Assembly: GCA_017561885.1 (NCBI GenBank)
Contig: JAFZBF010000039.1
Coordinates: forward strand, 1 to 44,781
Direction: 5' to 3'
Origin: Bacteroidales bacterium
GTDB lineage: Bacteria > Bacteroidota > Bacteroidia > Bacteroidales > UBA932
Length of the DNA: 44,781 nucleotides
Position numbers and translations under genes: made by a program. The first letter of the stretch is position 1; every line of letters begins with the position of its first letter. The notes below the pieces were generated by a model. That model made no database searches. It was given only the letters and a program-made list of their open reading frames with translations, and had not been told where the DNA came from. Positions 29,494-38,390 of the stretch are shown here, piece by piece.

Positions 29494-30509
29494 ATTCCTT
29501 CGATGATGCGGGTCCATCCGTGGGTATCCTCAGCACGGCCGTACTGGATATCCTGGAGTGCGTGGAACATCATGGTGCTGTACTTTCCGGGAGCGTCGTA
29601 CACATACCACTTGTCCTTGTTCGGATCGTACAGGCGGCCAACCGGTGAAATCACTGCAGCAGTACCGCAGGCACCCACCTCGTCGAAACCGGCAATCTCC
29701 TTCTCATACTCGATCGGACGGTCCTCGACCTTCAGTCCGAGATCGTGTGCGAGGGTGCGGAGACTCTTGTTGGTAATCGAGCCGAGCACAGACCTTGACA
29801 GAGGAGTGATGTAGGTCGCGTCCTTGATGGCGAAGAAGTTGGCCGCACCGAACTCGTCGATGTATTTCTGCTCCGCAGCGTCGAGATACAGCTCGTTTGA
29901 GAAACCTCTCTCATGTGCAAAAGCGCCTGCCTGTATGCTGGCAGCGTAGTTGCCGCCCACCTTGGCCTGACCGGTGCCGCGCGGAGCTGCACGGTCGTGC
30001 AGTTTCTCGAGAACCACGTCGATCGGTGCAAATCCGTTCTTGAAATAAGGGCCCACCGGGGTCACGAATATCAGGAACATATAGTCGCGGGCTGTCTTCA
30101 CTCCCACCTCGGCTGTCGTGCCGATAAGCAGAGGACGTACATACAGCGAAGCATCTGTGCCGTAGGGAGGCAGATATTCAGCGTTGGCCCTGATGACCTT
30201 CTCGCACATTTCTATGAATAGATCCTCCGGAGGAGCAGCCATCAGCAGATACTCTGCAGAAGCCTTCATTCGCCTTGCGTTTTCCTCGATCCTGAACAGA
30301 CGAGCCTTGCCGTCGACGCCACGGAATACCTTGGCGCCTTCGAACACTTCCTGGCCATAATGCAGCGACGTGGCTGCAATATGCATGGGAATATATTCGT
30401 GGGCAGTCAGATACGGCTCGCCCCAGCTGCCTTCGTGATATTCGCAGCGGATATTGAACTTCGTCTTGATGTAGCCGAAGCCTATGTTTTTCCAGTCAAG
30501 TTCAACCAT
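29490..30509 (-). CDS. ilvE: Branched-chain amino acid aminotransferase
   Basis: IlvE is the PLP enzyme that makes the last step of isoleucine, valine and leucine synthesis, transferring the amino group from glutamate to the branched 2-oxo acids. The 339-residue length fits the longer (eukaryote-like) branch of the family. Motifs: LHYGQEVFEGAKVFRGVDGK near residue 50, then RGTGQAKVGGNYAASIQAG near 180 with the PLP lysine in QAKVGG, and EVGACGTAAVISPVGRL near 280. It is the last gene of the ilv operon, 12 nt after ilvC. Its 3' end overlaps murI by 4 nt in convergent orientation. Confidence 0.96.
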   Translation of the reverse strand: MVELDWKNIGFGYIKTKFNIRCEYHEGSWGEPYLTAHEYIPMHIAATSLHYGQEVFEGAKVFRGVDGKARLFRIEENARRMKASAEYLLMAAPPEDLFIEMCEKVIRANAEYLPPYGTDASLYVRPLLIGTTAEVGVKTARDYMFLIFVTPVGPYFKNGFAPIDVVLEKLHDRAAPRGTGQAKVGGNYAASIQAGAFAHERGFSNELYLDAAEQKYIDEFGAANFFAIKDATYITPLSRSVLGSITNKSLRTLAHDLGLKVEDRPIEYEKEIAGFDEVGACGTAAVISPVGRLYDPNKDKWYVYDAPGKYSTMMFHALQDIQYGRAEDTHGWTRIIEGI

Positions 30510-30521
30510 AAGGCAGGAGTA

Positions 30522-31568
30522 TTAGTTGTTCTCGGGACGCAATGCACGTACAGCCTTGCCGGCCTGCCACATTTCGCTCTCGCGCATTTCCTTGAGTTCT
30601 TTCTCAAGACCTTCGCGGTAGTCGGGCTTGCTGTTTGAATCGATAGAGATCTGAGCCTCGTTGCCTGTAGCTACGCTCTCATAAAGAGACTCGAACACAG
30701 GCTTGGTGGCATCGCGGAAACGCTTCCACCAGTCGAGCGCACCGCGCTGTGCGGTAGTCGAGCAGTTGGCGTACATCCAGTCCATACCGTTCTCGGCCAC
30801 CAGCGGGAGAAGGCTCTGAGAGAGCTCTTCCACTGTCTCGTTGAAAGCCTCTGAAGGGGTATGGCCGTGGGCGCGCAGAGTGTCGTACTGGGCTGCGAAT
30901 ATTCCCTGGATTGCACCCATAAGGGTTCCGCGCTCGCCTGTAAGGTCGCTGTAGGTCTCTCTCTTGAATGTGGTCTCGAAGAGATAGCCGCTGCCGATAC
31001 CTACGCCGAGGGCGATCGTGCGCTCATAAGCCTTTCCGGTAGCATCCTGGAAGATGGCATATGAAGAGTTGATTCCCCTGCCCTGCAGGAAGAGACGGCG
31101 GAGTGAGGTGCCCGAGCCCTTAGGGGCACACATGATGACATCAACATCCTTAGGCGGAACGATGCCTGTACGCTCCTGATAGGTGATGGCGAAGCCGTGT
31201 GAGAAATAGAGGGCCTTTCCGGCAGTGAGGTGCTTCTTCACTGTGGGCCAAGCACTGATCTGACCTGCGTCTGAAAGCAGGAACTCTATAATTGTGGCTC
31301 TCTTGCAAGCCTCTTCGATCTCGAAAAGGGTCTCTCCCGGAACCCAGCCGTCAGCGATGGCCTTGTCCCAGCTCTTGCCGCCTTTGCGCTGTCCAACGAT
31401 AACGTTGAATCCGTTGTCGCGGAGGTTGAGGCTCTGGCCGGGGCCCTGCACGCCATAACCGAGAACTGCAATAGTCTCGTTAGCCAATACTTCTTTAGCT
31501 TTCTCCAAGGGGAATTCGGCACGTGTAACAACCTGCTCTACGATGCCGCCAAAATTCATTTCTGCCAT
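30522..31568 (-). CDS. ilvC: Ketol-acid reductoisomerase
   Basis: IlvC isomerises and reduces acetolactate or acetohydroxybutyrate to dihydroxy acids, using NADPH and magnesium. The 348-residue protein has the Rossmann motif GYGVQGPGQSLNLRDNGFNV near residue 37. A basic phosphate-binding loop follows (GQRKGGKSW), which suits NADPH. The C-terminal knotted domain carries the conserved acidic ligands in YSDLTGERGTLMGAIQGIF. From memory, GRGINSS and the ending VRALRPENN recall the plant plastid enzyme more than the short enterobacterial or Bacillus forms; this should be checked by alignment. It lies 25 nt after the small-subunit gene and 12 nt before ilvE. Confidence 0.95.
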   Translation of the reverse strand: MAEMNFGGIVEQVVTRAEFPLEKAKEVLANETIAVLGYGVQGPGQSLNLRDNGFNVIVGQRKGGKSWDKAIADGWVPGETLFEIEEACKRATIIEFLLSDAGQISAWPTVKKHLTAGKALYFSHGFAITYQERTGIVPPKDVDVIMCAPKGSGTSLRRLFLQGRGINSSYAIFQDATGKAYERTIALGVGIGSGYLFETTFKRETYSDLTGERGTLMGAIQGIFAAQYDTLRAHGHTPSEAFNETVEELSQSLLPLVAENGMDWMYANCSTTAQRGALDWWKRFRDATKPVFESLYESVATGNEAQISIDSNSKPDYREGLEKELKEMRESEMWQAGKAVRALRPENN

Positions 31569-31593
31569 TATTGTTCTATTTTAAGTTTGTTAT

Positions 31594-31833
31594 TTATCCA
31601 AGTCTGATATACTGCACCTGCGCGATGTCCACCATATTGTCGGCCTGGTTGATGATGCGGTCCATACGGATGTCGTCAGCATCGGAGCATATCAGCTCCA
31701 CCTTGGCCAGACGGTCGTCGATCACCTTGTAGTTCACACTCTCCACGGGAAGTCCCTTCTGGATGAAAAGAGTCGTAATACGGTTCAGGATGTCGACGCG
31801 CGCACTTACAGTCGCTTCAAGTCTGTACTTCAT
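31594..31833 (-). CDS. ACT-domain small subunit of acetolactate synthase (IlvM-like length)
   Basis: The 79 residues form essentially one ACT domain (MKYRLEATVSARVDILNRIT, then LPVESVNYKVIDD). In acetolactate synthase this domain binds branched amino acids and activates the large subunit. It follows ilvB after 11 nt, so assignment as its small subunit is firm. It is much shorter than IlvN/IlvH regulatory subunits of about 160 residues and matches the size of E. coli IlvM (87 aa). There is no sign of a frameshift: ilvC starts 25 nt after the stop. Feedback sensitivity may therefore differ from full-length forms. Confidence 0.85.
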   Translation of the reverse strand: MKYRLEATVSARVDILNRITTLFIQKGLPVESVNYKVIDDRLAKVELICSDADDIRMDRIINQADNMVDIAQVQYIRLG

Positions 31834-31844
31834 GATTTCAAATA

Positions 31845-33581
31845 TTATCTGATTATAAGGTCATTCAATGTCTTGCCGCCCGGAATCATCGGGTACACGT
31901 TTGCCGTCGGGTCCACTACAGCTTCGAGGAAGAAGGCGCCCTTGGACGCCGCCATACGCTCGATGGCAGGTTCCAGCTCGGCAGGATCGGAAATCCGGAG
32001 ATACTCGATGTCATATGCCTCGCATATCTTGCTGAAGTCGGGGTTCACGAGCCTGGTGTGAGAGAAGCGCTTGTCGTAGAACAGGTCCTGCCACTGGCGT
32101 ACCATTCCGAGGAAAGAGTTGTTGAGCAGCACTATCTTCACGTCGATGTCGTTCTGCAGTATGGTTCCAAGTTCCTGGATATTCATCTGCAAGCCTCCGT
32201 CGCCGACGATCGCCACCACCTGGGCGTCGGGCCGTCCGCACTTCGCTCCGATAGCGGCAGGAAGGGCGAATCCCATGGTGCCCAGGCCGCCGGAGGTGAT
32301 CCAGCCGGTCTTCATGGTGAGCTTCAGGTAGCGGGCAGCGAACATCTGGTTCTGTCCCACGTCGGTCACAAGCACCACGTTGCTGCCGTAGCTCTTGTCC
32401 GCAGTGCTGACTTTCTCGATATAGTGGCTGTTGATGGCATCGACCACCTGTGCCATATTGAGTTTCTTGCTGGCAAGCATGGGGCCGATCACATTCGCTT
32501 TCTCCTTGTCGTACTGTTCGTAACCGAAGCGCCTCCAGGCCTCCCGGTCCTTGAACACGAGTCCTTCGCAGATGGCTTCCAGCATCTGGCGGGCGTCGCC
32601 GTGGATCTGGAGGTCAACCTGGACGTTCTTGTTGAACTCGGTCTTGTCTATGTCTATATGTATGATCTGTGCATTCTGTGCATAGCCGCCGGTATTGCCG
32701 GTCACGCGGTCTGAGAAGCGCATTCCCACAGCAAGGATTACGTCGGCCTGCTGTGTCATCGCATTCGCCGACATATTGCCGTGCATACCGACCATTCCGA
32801 TATAATAATGGTCGTGGAAGTTCATTGCGCTGCGGCCCAGCAGTGTACATGCCACCGGGATGCAGCCTTTGTTGGCGCATTCCGCAAGCACTGACTCGGC
32901 TCCCGAGATGAGCACGCCCTGTCCTGCGATGATCAGAGGTTTCTCGGCGTTGTTCAGCAAGTCGATGGCCTTCTGGACATTCAGGTCACGCTTCTCGAGA
33001 TTGTCCCTGCGGGGCACCTGCACCATACGGTCGAGGGCCGCCTTGAGGTCATAGCGGTAGCGGAACTTCTCGACCTGGGCGTTCTTGGTGACGCTGATCA
33101 GCACCGGGCCCGGACGGCCGCTGCGTGCGATATGGAATGCCTGGGGCACTACAATGGGGATGTCCTCGGCGCGAGAGATCTGGTAGTTCCACTTTGTGAT
33201 CGGAGTCGTGATACCCACCATGTCGGCTTCCTGGAAGAAGTTGGTTCCCAGCTTGCCCACATCCACCTGGGCGGTGATGCAGACGATCGGAGTGGAATCC
33301 ATCATCGCATCGGCGATACCGGTCACGAAGTTGGTGGCGCCGGGACCTGAAGTCGCCACGCAGACACCCACCTGACCGGTGGCCCTGGCATAGCCTTCAG
33401 CTGCATGTACGGCACCCTGCTCGTGGCGTACGAGCACGTGACGGAGCTGGTCGGTATAGTCGTAAAGTTTGTCGTAGAACGGAATGATACTGCCTCCCGG
33501 ATATCCGAAGATGGTGTCTACGTTTTCTTCTATTATAGTGTTGATAAGCGCCTCTGCGCCGGTCATCATCTTTCCTTCCAT
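31845..33581 (-). CDS. ilvB: Acetolactate synthase large subunit
   Basis: IlvB is the thiamine-diphosphate enzyme that condenses pyruvate with pyruvate or 2-oxobutyrate, the first common step of the pathway. The 578 residues carry the N-terminal region FGYPGGSIIPFYDKLYD, the catalytic glutamate in RHEQGAVHAAEGYARATG (near 55), and the C-terminal ThDP motif VGDGGLQMNIQELGTILQN, closed by NNSFLGMVRQWQ. The start at 33581 lies one base after the ilvD stop. An ATG at 33569 is an alternative and has a GGAAGG just before it, but too close to be a good ribosome site. It is cotranscribed with ilvD upstream and the ACT subunit downstream. Confidence 0.95.
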   Translation of the reverse strand: MEGKMMTGAEALINTIIEENVDTIFGYPGGSIIPFYDKLYDYTDQLRHVLVRHEQGAVHAAEGYARATGQVGVCVATSGPGATNFVTGIADAMMDSTPIVCITAQVDVGKLGTNFFQEADMVGITTPITKWNYQISRAEDIPIVVPQAFHIARSGRPGPVLISVTKNAQVEKFRYRYDLKAALDRMVQVPRRDNLEKRDLNVQKAIDLLNNAEKPLIIAGQGVLISGAESVLAECANKGCIPVACTLLGRSAMNFHDHYYIGMVGMHGNMSANAMTQQADVILAVGMRFSDRVTGNTGGYAQNAQIIHIDIDKTEFNKNVQVDLQIHGDARQMLEAICEGLVFKDREAWRRFGYEQYDKEKANVIGPMLASKKLNMAQVVDAINSHYIEKVSTADKSYGSNVVLVTDVGQNQMFAARYLKLTMKTGWITSGGLGTMGFALPAAIGAKCGRPDAQVVAIVGDGGLQMNIQELGTILQNDIDVKIVLLNNSFLGMVRQWQDLFYDKRFSHTRLVNPDFSKICEAYDIEYLRISDPAELEPAIERMAASKGAFFLEAVVDPTANVYPMIPGGKTLNDLIIR

Positions 33582-33582
33582 A

Positions 33583-35412
33583 TTATATCATCCTTACGCC
33601 GCCTTTGTCTGCAGAGCCTGCAAGCATCGAATATGCCTGGAGAGCCTTGCTGACTTTGCGGTCTCTGTGAAGGGGTTTATATTCTTTTATTGCGGCACGG
33701 CGGGCTGCGAGCTGCTCGTCGCTCAGTTCCACATTCATTGTCCTTGCAGGGATGTCGATCGAGATCATATCACCGTCACGAACCAGGGCGATCGCGCCCT
33801 CGCTGGCAGCTTCAGGAGACACGTGACCTATCGACAGGCCGCTGGTACCTCCTGAAAAACGGCCGTCAGTGATCAGGGCGCACTCCGCACCGAGGTGCAT
33901 GCTCTTCAGGAATGATGTCGGATAGAGCATCTCCTGCATTCCGGGGCCGCCCTTGGGGCCTTCGTAGCGGATCACCACCACGTCACCTTTCTTCACCTTG
34001 CCGCCCAAGATGCCTGACACGGCATCTTCCTGGCTTTCGAACACCACGGCCGGACCTCTGAACTTGAAGATTCTCTCATCCACGCCTGCAGTCTTCACTA
34101 TCGAGCCGTCCACGGCGATATTGCCGTAGAGCACGGCCAGTCCGCCGTCTTTCATATATGCATTCCCGATGCTGCGGATGCATCCGCCTTTGCGGTCGAG
34201 GTCGAATTCCTTATAATACTTGTCGCAGCCTCCGAGGACTCCGGTGCGCTCGCCGAGCGGCGCTGCCAGATATTTGGCGGCGTTGGGATGCGCTGCCGCG
34301 AATGCAGCTGCGTCCTGTCCTTCCGCTGCGGTGATGTCATTGTCAGCTATGGCTGCAGCGAGTGAAGGATAGTCCACCCTCTTGACATCGGTATGCAGCA
34401 GGCCGCCTTTCGCCAGCTCTCCGAGGATGCCCATGATGCCTCCAGCCCTGTTGACGTCCTGGACGTGGTAATGGTAGCTCGGCGCCACCTTGCAGAGTAC
34501 GGGCACATTGCGTGACAGACGGTCGATGTCGGCCATCGTGAAATCCACGCCTGCTTCGTGGGCTATTGCCAGCAGGTGAAGCACGGTATTGGTAGAGCCT
34601 CCCATGGCTATGTCGAGCGACATTGCGTTCTCGAAGGCGGCCTTGTTTGCGATGGCGCGCGGAAGCACGCTCTCGTCATCCTTGAAATAGTAGTCGTTGG
34701 CAAGCTTCACTATCAGCTCGGCGCCTTTCTCGAAAAGCTCGCGGCGGCACTTGTGGGTCGACAGGATGCTGCCGTTGCCTACCGGCGCCATTCCCAGGGC
34801 TTCGGTGAGGCTGTTCATCGAATTGGCGGTGAACATACCCGAGCAGCAGCCGCAGGTCGGGCAGGCAGCCCTCTCATAGCGAAGCAGCTCGTCGGCCGGA
34901 GTGGCGGGGTCTCCGCCCTTCACCATTATGTCGATCAGGTCGCAGTCCCTGCCGTCCACGTTGCCGGCTTCCATAGGGCCTCCTGATACGAAAACCGCCG
35001 GAATGTTGAGCCTCATTGCGGCCATCATCATACCCGGCGTTATCTTGTCGCAGTTGGAGATGCATATCATGGCATCTGCACAGTGCGCGTTGCACATATA
35101 TTCTACGCTGTCGGCTATTATCTCTCGCGAAGGGAGCGAATAAAGCATTCCGCCGTGACCCATCGCTATGCCGTCGTCTATCGCTATGGTGTCAAACTCT
35201 GCCGCGAAGCAGCCGAGTTCTTCTATTTTCTTCTTTACAATCTGGCCTATCTCGTGGAGATGCATATGGCCGGGCACGAACTGGGTGAAGGAATTGACAA
35301 TCGCGATTATCGGCTTGCCGACGAAGCGGTCGTCCATTCCGTTTGCACGCCAAAGGCCCCTGGCTCCTGCCATCGTTGCGCCCTCGAACGTTACACTGCT
35401 GCGAAGTTTCAT
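33583..35412 (-). CDS. ilvD: Dihydroxy-acid dehydratase
   Basis: IlvD dehydrates 2,3-dihydroxy acids to the 2-oxo acids that IlvE aminates. It is an iron-sulfur enzyme. The 609 residues include [20 protein letters not shown] near 120 and [20 protein letters not shown] near 190, which hold the conserved cluster cysteines. [20 protein letters not shown] lies near 520. Length is normal for the family. It is the first structural gene after the attenuator: the leader hairpin T-tract ends 9 nt before its ATG at 35412. Termination at the attenuator would therefore switch off the whole ilv operon. Confidence 0.96.
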   Translation of the reverse strand: MKLRSSVTFEGATMAGARGLWRANGMDDRFVGKPIIAIVNSFTQFVPGHMHLHEIGQIVKKKIEELGCFAAEFDTIAIDDGIAMGHGGMLYSLPSREIIADSVEYMCNAHCADAMICISNCDKITPGMMMAAMRLNIPAVFVSGGPMEAGNVDGRDCDLIDIMVKGGDPATPADELLRYERAACPTCGCCSGMFTANSMNSLTEALGMAPVGNGSILSTHKCRRELFEKGAELIVKLANDYYFKDDESVLPRAIANKAAFENAMSLDIAMGGSTNTVLHLLAIAHEAGVDFTMADIDRLSRNVPVLCKVAPSYHYHVQDVNRAGGIMGILGELAKGGLLHTDVKRVDYPSLAAAIADNDITAAEGQDAAAFAAAHPNAAKYLAAPLGERTGVLGGCDKYYKEFDLDRKGGCIRSIGNAYMKDGGLAVLYGNIAVDGSIVKTAGVDERIFKFRGPAVVFESQEDAVSGILGGKVKKGDVVVIRYEGPKGGPGMQEMLYPTSFLKSMHLGAECALITDGRFSGGTSGLSIGHVSPEAASEGAIALVRDGDMISIDIPARTMNVELSDEQLAARRAAIKEYKPLHRDRKVSKALQAYSMLAGSADKGGVRMI

Positions 35413-35421
35413 ATGTCCTAT

Positions 35422-35461
35422 AAAAAAAAATTCACTTATCGGAAAGAATCCAACAAGTGAA
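35422..35461 (-). terminator. ilv attenuator terminator
   Basis: On the minus strand a 7-bp stem (35455-35461 with 35431-35437), with extra inner pairing, is followed by nine T (35430-35422). It lies between the leader peptide and ilvD. Bases 35444-35456 can instead pair with 35481-35492, which would break this stem. Confidence 0.88.
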
Positions 35462-35493
35462 ACTGCATATTATATTTCCGTTGTGGATTCTTC
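35444..35493 (-). promoter_or_regulatory. ilv antiterminator pairing
   Basis: Bases 35485-35492 pair perfectly with 35444-35451 (8 bp). Four more pairs form between 35481-35484 and 35453-35456 after one bulged A. The proximal arm begins 2 nt after the leader stop codon, so a ribosome resting on the stop would cover it and favour the terminator, while one stalled earlier would leave it free. Confidence 0.8.
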
Positions 35494-35494
35494 A

Positions 35495-35572
35495 TTATGC
35501 GGCGCTCACGACCAGCACCTCCAGGTCTAGGGTGAGGACGAGTCGGTTGCTGATGATAATGGCGTTATGCAT
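35495..35572 (-). CDS. ilv operon leader peptide, 25 aa
   Basis: This short gene reads MHNAIII at its start and ends LEVLVVSAA. Twelve of 25 codons specify Ile (3), Leu (5) or Val (4), far above normal, which is the hallmark of an attenuation leader sensing charged branched-chain tRNAs. AAGGATT lies upstream of the ATG. A -7/-33 promoter precedes it, and antiterminator and terminator hairpins follow directly. Shortage of any of the three amino acids should stall the ribosome within the leader, free the antiterminator arm and allow transcription of ilvD onward. It is too short for usual gene callers and would often be missed. It is a regulatory rather than enzymatic product. Confidence 0.88.
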   Translation of the reverse strand: MHNAIIISNRLVLTLDLEVLVVSAA

Positions 35573-35601
35573 TGCGAATCCTTGATTAACGGTTCTGCGT
35601 G

Positions 35602-35634
35602 CAAAGTTAAAATTCTTTTTGCATAATTCACAAA
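35602..35634 (-). promoter_or_regulatory. ilv operon promoter
   Basis: On the minus strand TTTG (35634-35631), a 21-nt spacer and TAACTTTG (35609-35602) give both boxes of the Bacteroidetes consensus. The -7 box ends 29 nt before the leader ATG at 35572. This is the best two-box promoter in the window. Confidence 0.72.
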
Positions 35635-35662
35635 ATTTTATTAGATTATTGGCAATTATCCA

Positions 35663-35670
35663 TACCTTTG
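35663..35670 (+). promoter_or_regulatory. -7 box (TACCTTTG) of leuA, leaderless spacing
   Basis: TACCTTTG fits TAnnTTTG and ends exactly 5 nt before the leuA ATG at 35676, so transcription should begin at or next to the start codon. No clear TTTG lies at -33. It is back-to-back with the ilv promoter. Confidence 0.55.
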
Positions 35671-35675
35671 CCAAC

Positions 35676-37172
35676 ATGAACGACAAATTATATATTTTCG
35701 ACACCACTCTCCGGGATGGAGAGCAAGTCCCCGGATGCCAGCTTAACACCATTGAAAAGATAGAGCTTGCAAAGCTGCTCGAATCCCTTGGAGTCGACAT
35801 CATAGAGTGCGGATTCCCTATTTCCAGTCCCGGCGATTTCAAAAGTGTGGTCGAAATTTCCAAGGTCGTCACCTCTTCCCGCATCTGCGCCCTGTCGAGA
35901 GCTGTCGAGAAGGACATCGACGCTGCCGCCGAGGCCCTGCGCTTCGCCGAACTGAAACGCATCCACACCGGCATCGGTACGTCCGACTACCATATCAAAT
36001 ACAAATTCAACTCGAATCGCGAGGATATCCTCAAGAGGGCCGTCGCCTGCGTCAAGTACGCACGCAAATATGTCGATGACGTAGAGTTCTATGCCGAGGA
36101 TGCGGGCCGCACCGAGAACGAATTCCTTGCCAGGGTAATCGAAGCCGTGATCGAGGCAGGCGCCACCGTAGTCAACATTCCCGACACCACCGGATACTGC
36201 TTCCCTGCCGAATACGGCGCCAAGATCGCATATCTCGTGAACAACGTGCCCAACATCGACAAGGCCATCATCTCCACCCATTGCCACAACGACCTCGGAA
36301 TGGCCACCGCCAACACCCTGGCCGGAGTGATGAACGGCGCCCGCCAGGTGGAGGTCACCGTCAACGGAGTCGGCGAGCGTGCCGGCAACACCGCCCTCGA
36401 AGAGGTTGTAATGGCCATCCGCAGCCGCAGGGAGTTCCCCGTACATACCGACATCCTCACCAAGAACATAACCAAGATTTCGCACCAGGTGTCATCCCTA
36501 ATGAGGATGCCTGTCCAGCCGAACAAGGCCATCGTGGGCCGCAATGCCTTCGCCCATTCTTCCGGCATCCACCAGGACGGCGTGCTGAAGAACCGCGAGA
36601 GCTATGAGATCATCGACCCGCAGGACATCGGAGTCAACGATTCCACCATCACCCTCACCGCCCGCAGCGGCCGTGCGGCTCTCGACCACCATCTGCGCAG
36701 GCTGGGCATCGTGCTGGGCACTGAGGAGCTCGCCGACGCCTACAAGAAGTTCCTCGACCTTGCCGACCGCAAGAAAGAGATAGAAGACAGCGACCTGTAC
36801 GCCATCTCAGGCATCAGCCAGGACGACATCGTCCAGAAGATCAAGCTGGATTATCTGCAGGTAGTATGCGGAAAGAACTCGATTCCGATGGCCACCGTAG
36901 GCCTCATCATCGACGGTGAGAAATGCAGCGCCACCTGCAGCGGCAAAGGCCCCGTGGACGCAGCTTTCACTGCCATCCGCTCGCTGGTGCACCGCCGCAT
37001 CAACCTCGAGGAGATGCTGGTGCAGTCCATCACCCGCGGCACCGAGGACAACGGCATCGTGCATATCCAGGTGGAGAACAACGGCCAGTTCTATTACGGC
37101 TACTCCGCCAACCCCGACATCGTGACTGCCGCTGCCGAGGCCTACATCAACGCTATAGCGAAGATTATCTAG
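35676..37172 (+). CDS. leuA: 2-isopropylmalate synthase
   Basis: LeuA condenses 2-oxoisovalerate with acetyl-CoA, the entry to leucine synthesis. The ATG at 35676 gives 498 residues ([20 protein letters not shown]); the frame runs back to 35619 but without family residues and past the promoter. The TIM-barrel has DTTLRDGEQ near residue 9 and the metal-binding [16 protein letters not shown] near 200. [17 protein letters not shown] lies near 290, and the C-terminal regulatory (LeuA dimer) domain follows from about 385. It diverges from the ilv operon, whose product 2-oxoisovalerate is its substrate. leuB, leuC and leuD are not in the window. The 3' end is 6 nt from a convergent gene. Confidence 0.95.
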   Translation: MNDKLYIFDTTLRDGEQVPGCQLNTIEKIELAKLLESLGVDIIECGFPISSPGDFKSVVEISKVVTSSRICALSRAVEKDIDAAAEALRFAELKRIHTGIGTSDYHIKYKFNSNREDILKRAVACVKYARKYVDDVEFYAEDAGRTENEFLARVIEAVIEAGATVVNIPDTTGYCFPAEYGAKIAYLVNNVPNIDKAIISTHCHNDLGMATANTLAGVMNGARQVEVTVNGVGERAGNTALEEVVMAIRSRREFPVHTDILTKNITKISHQVSSLMRMPVQPNKAIVGRNAFAHSSGIHQDGVLKNRESYEIIDPQDIGVNDSTITLTARSGRAALDHHLRRLGIVLGTEELADAYKKFLDLADRKKEIEDSDLYAISGISQDDIVQKIKLDYLQVVCGKNSIPMATVGLIIDGEKCSATCSGKGPVDAAFTAIRSLVHRRINLEEMLVQSITRGTEDNGIVHIQVENNGQFYYGYSANPDIVTAAAEAYINAIAKII

Positions 37173-37178
37173 TAAGTA

Positions 37179-37676
37179 TCAGAACGACAGGCCGAGCGTG
37201 GCTCCCGCGCCCCAGAAATTGATTTGACCGCCTACAATCAGGTGGGGGCCTTTGTTGCCGAGAGAGAAGTCGAAACCGATCTTGCCGCTGGGGAAAAGTA
37301 TGTAGTCCAGGTAGCTTTTCTGATCCTGCGTCCACTGACCATAGTAAAGCATCAGACCTGCCTCTGCTCCCACATACACTGAATGCTTGTCTGATTTGCC
37401 AAGCGGGTAATAGTGGATATAATCTGCAAGAAGAGGTATGCTGTAGTAATTATTGGGATTGTGTGTGTCGATGCCGAAACCGGTCTCGAGACCAAGGTAG
37501 TTTTCCCGGTTGAACCTGCATCCTGCCGACACGCATGCATTACAATAGCTCTCTGTCCTGAAATACCAGTCATATCTGGCAGTGACATTCACCTGCAATG
37601 CCCTGGCCTCTCCGGTCCGGGCATGGACGCTGCCTGCAAAAAGAAGCGCGGTGACAATCAAAAGTAGTTTTCTCAT
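37179..37676 (-). CDS. Small outer-membrane barrel-like protein, paralogue B
   Basis: The 165-residue product has a signal peptide (MRKLLLIVTALLFAGSVHA) and short alternating strands ending in GAGATLGLSF, with a terminal Phe as in outer-membrane barrels. PLLADYIHYYPLGKSDKHSV is closely matched in the upstream gene by PLLADYIHYFPLGKAKSHSF, so the two arose by tandem duplication. It starts 15 nt after its paralogue and is presumably cotranscribed. I do not recognise a functional family beyond small porin-like barrels, and no ligand can be predicted. It converges on leuA with a 6-nt gap, leaving no room for a separate terminator. Confidence 0.82.
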   Translation of the reverse strand: MRKLLLIVTALLFAGSVHARTGEARALQVNVTARYDWYFRTESYCNACVSAGCRFNRENYLGLETGFGIDTHNPNNYYSIPLLADYIHYYPLGKSDKHSVYVGAEAGLMLYYGQWTQDQKSYLDYILFPSGKIGFDFSLGNKGPHLIVGGQINFWGAGATLGLSF

Positions 37677-37691
37677 GGCTCTGCTGATTGT

Positions 37692-38267
37692 CTAGAAAGT
37701 TATACCTGCTGCTGCGCCGAATCCGAAATAGCTCATCATCGTACCTATCTGAAGATGAAGACAGTCGCCGAGCTTGAAGTCCAAGCCGGTCTTGACCCCG
37801 ATGTATGGATAAGTCCTTGTGACCGGGGTGGTGTTCCTGACAAAAGTCTGCTTTTCCCGGTCGACTGTCGCACCGAAGCCTTCATAATAATGAGCGAAGA
37901 GGAATCCCAGCTCCGATCCGGCATAGAACGAATGGCTTTTTGCCTTACCCAGCGGAAAATAGTGGATGTAGTCTGCCAGGAGGGGAACCCCGCGGTATTC
38001 ATACCGTCCTGGATCGGCATCGATATAAGTGCTTCCTTTGAATGCGAAACCGCTCTGCACGCCGACATAATTACCTCTGTTTATACGATATCCTGCAGAG
38101 ATGTTTGTCGCGTAATGCCCATTGATGTAATTGACATACTCTGCCCGGAATGCAACTCCCCACTGGAAACCCTTGACGTCCTCGGACTGGAGGCCGTTTC
38201 CTTCCGTCTGGGCGTAAGCGCCGCAGGCCAGCATGACCATAGCCACGGTCAATAACAACTTCTTCAT
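37692..38267 (-). CDS. Small outer-membrane barrel-like protein, paralogue A
   Basis: The 191-residue product has a signal peptide (MKKLLLTVAMVMLACGAYA) and beta-rich repeats such as ISAGYRINRGNYVGVQSGFA and GSELGFLFAHYYEGFGATV, ending FGFGAAAGITF. The closing Phe and strand pattern suggest a small outer-membrane barrel. It heads a two-gene unit with its shorter paralogue 15 nt downstream and has a TACCTTTG -7 box 21 nt upstream. It is about 26 residues longer than its paralogue, mainly in the N-terminal and mid-loop regions. The function is unknown. Confidence 0.82.
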   Translation of the reverse strand: MKKLLLTVAMVMLACGAYAQTEGNGLQSEDVKGFQWGVAFRAEYVNYINGHYATNISAGYRINRGNYVGVQSGFAFKGSTYIDADPGRYEYRGVPLLADYIHYFPLGKAKSHSFYAGSELGFLFAHYYEGFGATVDREKQTFVRNTTPVTRTYPYIGVKTGLDFKLGDCLHLQIGTMMSYFGFGAAAGITF

Positions 38268-38288
38268 ACTTCACTTTATTGCACGATA

Positions 38289-38296
38289 CAAAGGTA
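38289..38296 (-). promoter_or_regulatory. -7 box (TACCTTTG) of the barrel-paralogue unit
   Basis: On the minus strand TACCTTTG fits TAnnTTTG and ends 21 nt before the ATG at 38267. No TTTG is seen at -33. Confidence 0.5.
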
Positions 38297-38390
38297 ATCC
38301 GTAAAAGTTTAAAATCCGCCTTTTTAATGGTTTGCTCACCAAGTGGAGCGGCTGACGTTACCTGTCCGGATGGGTGTTCCGTTCATTCCT

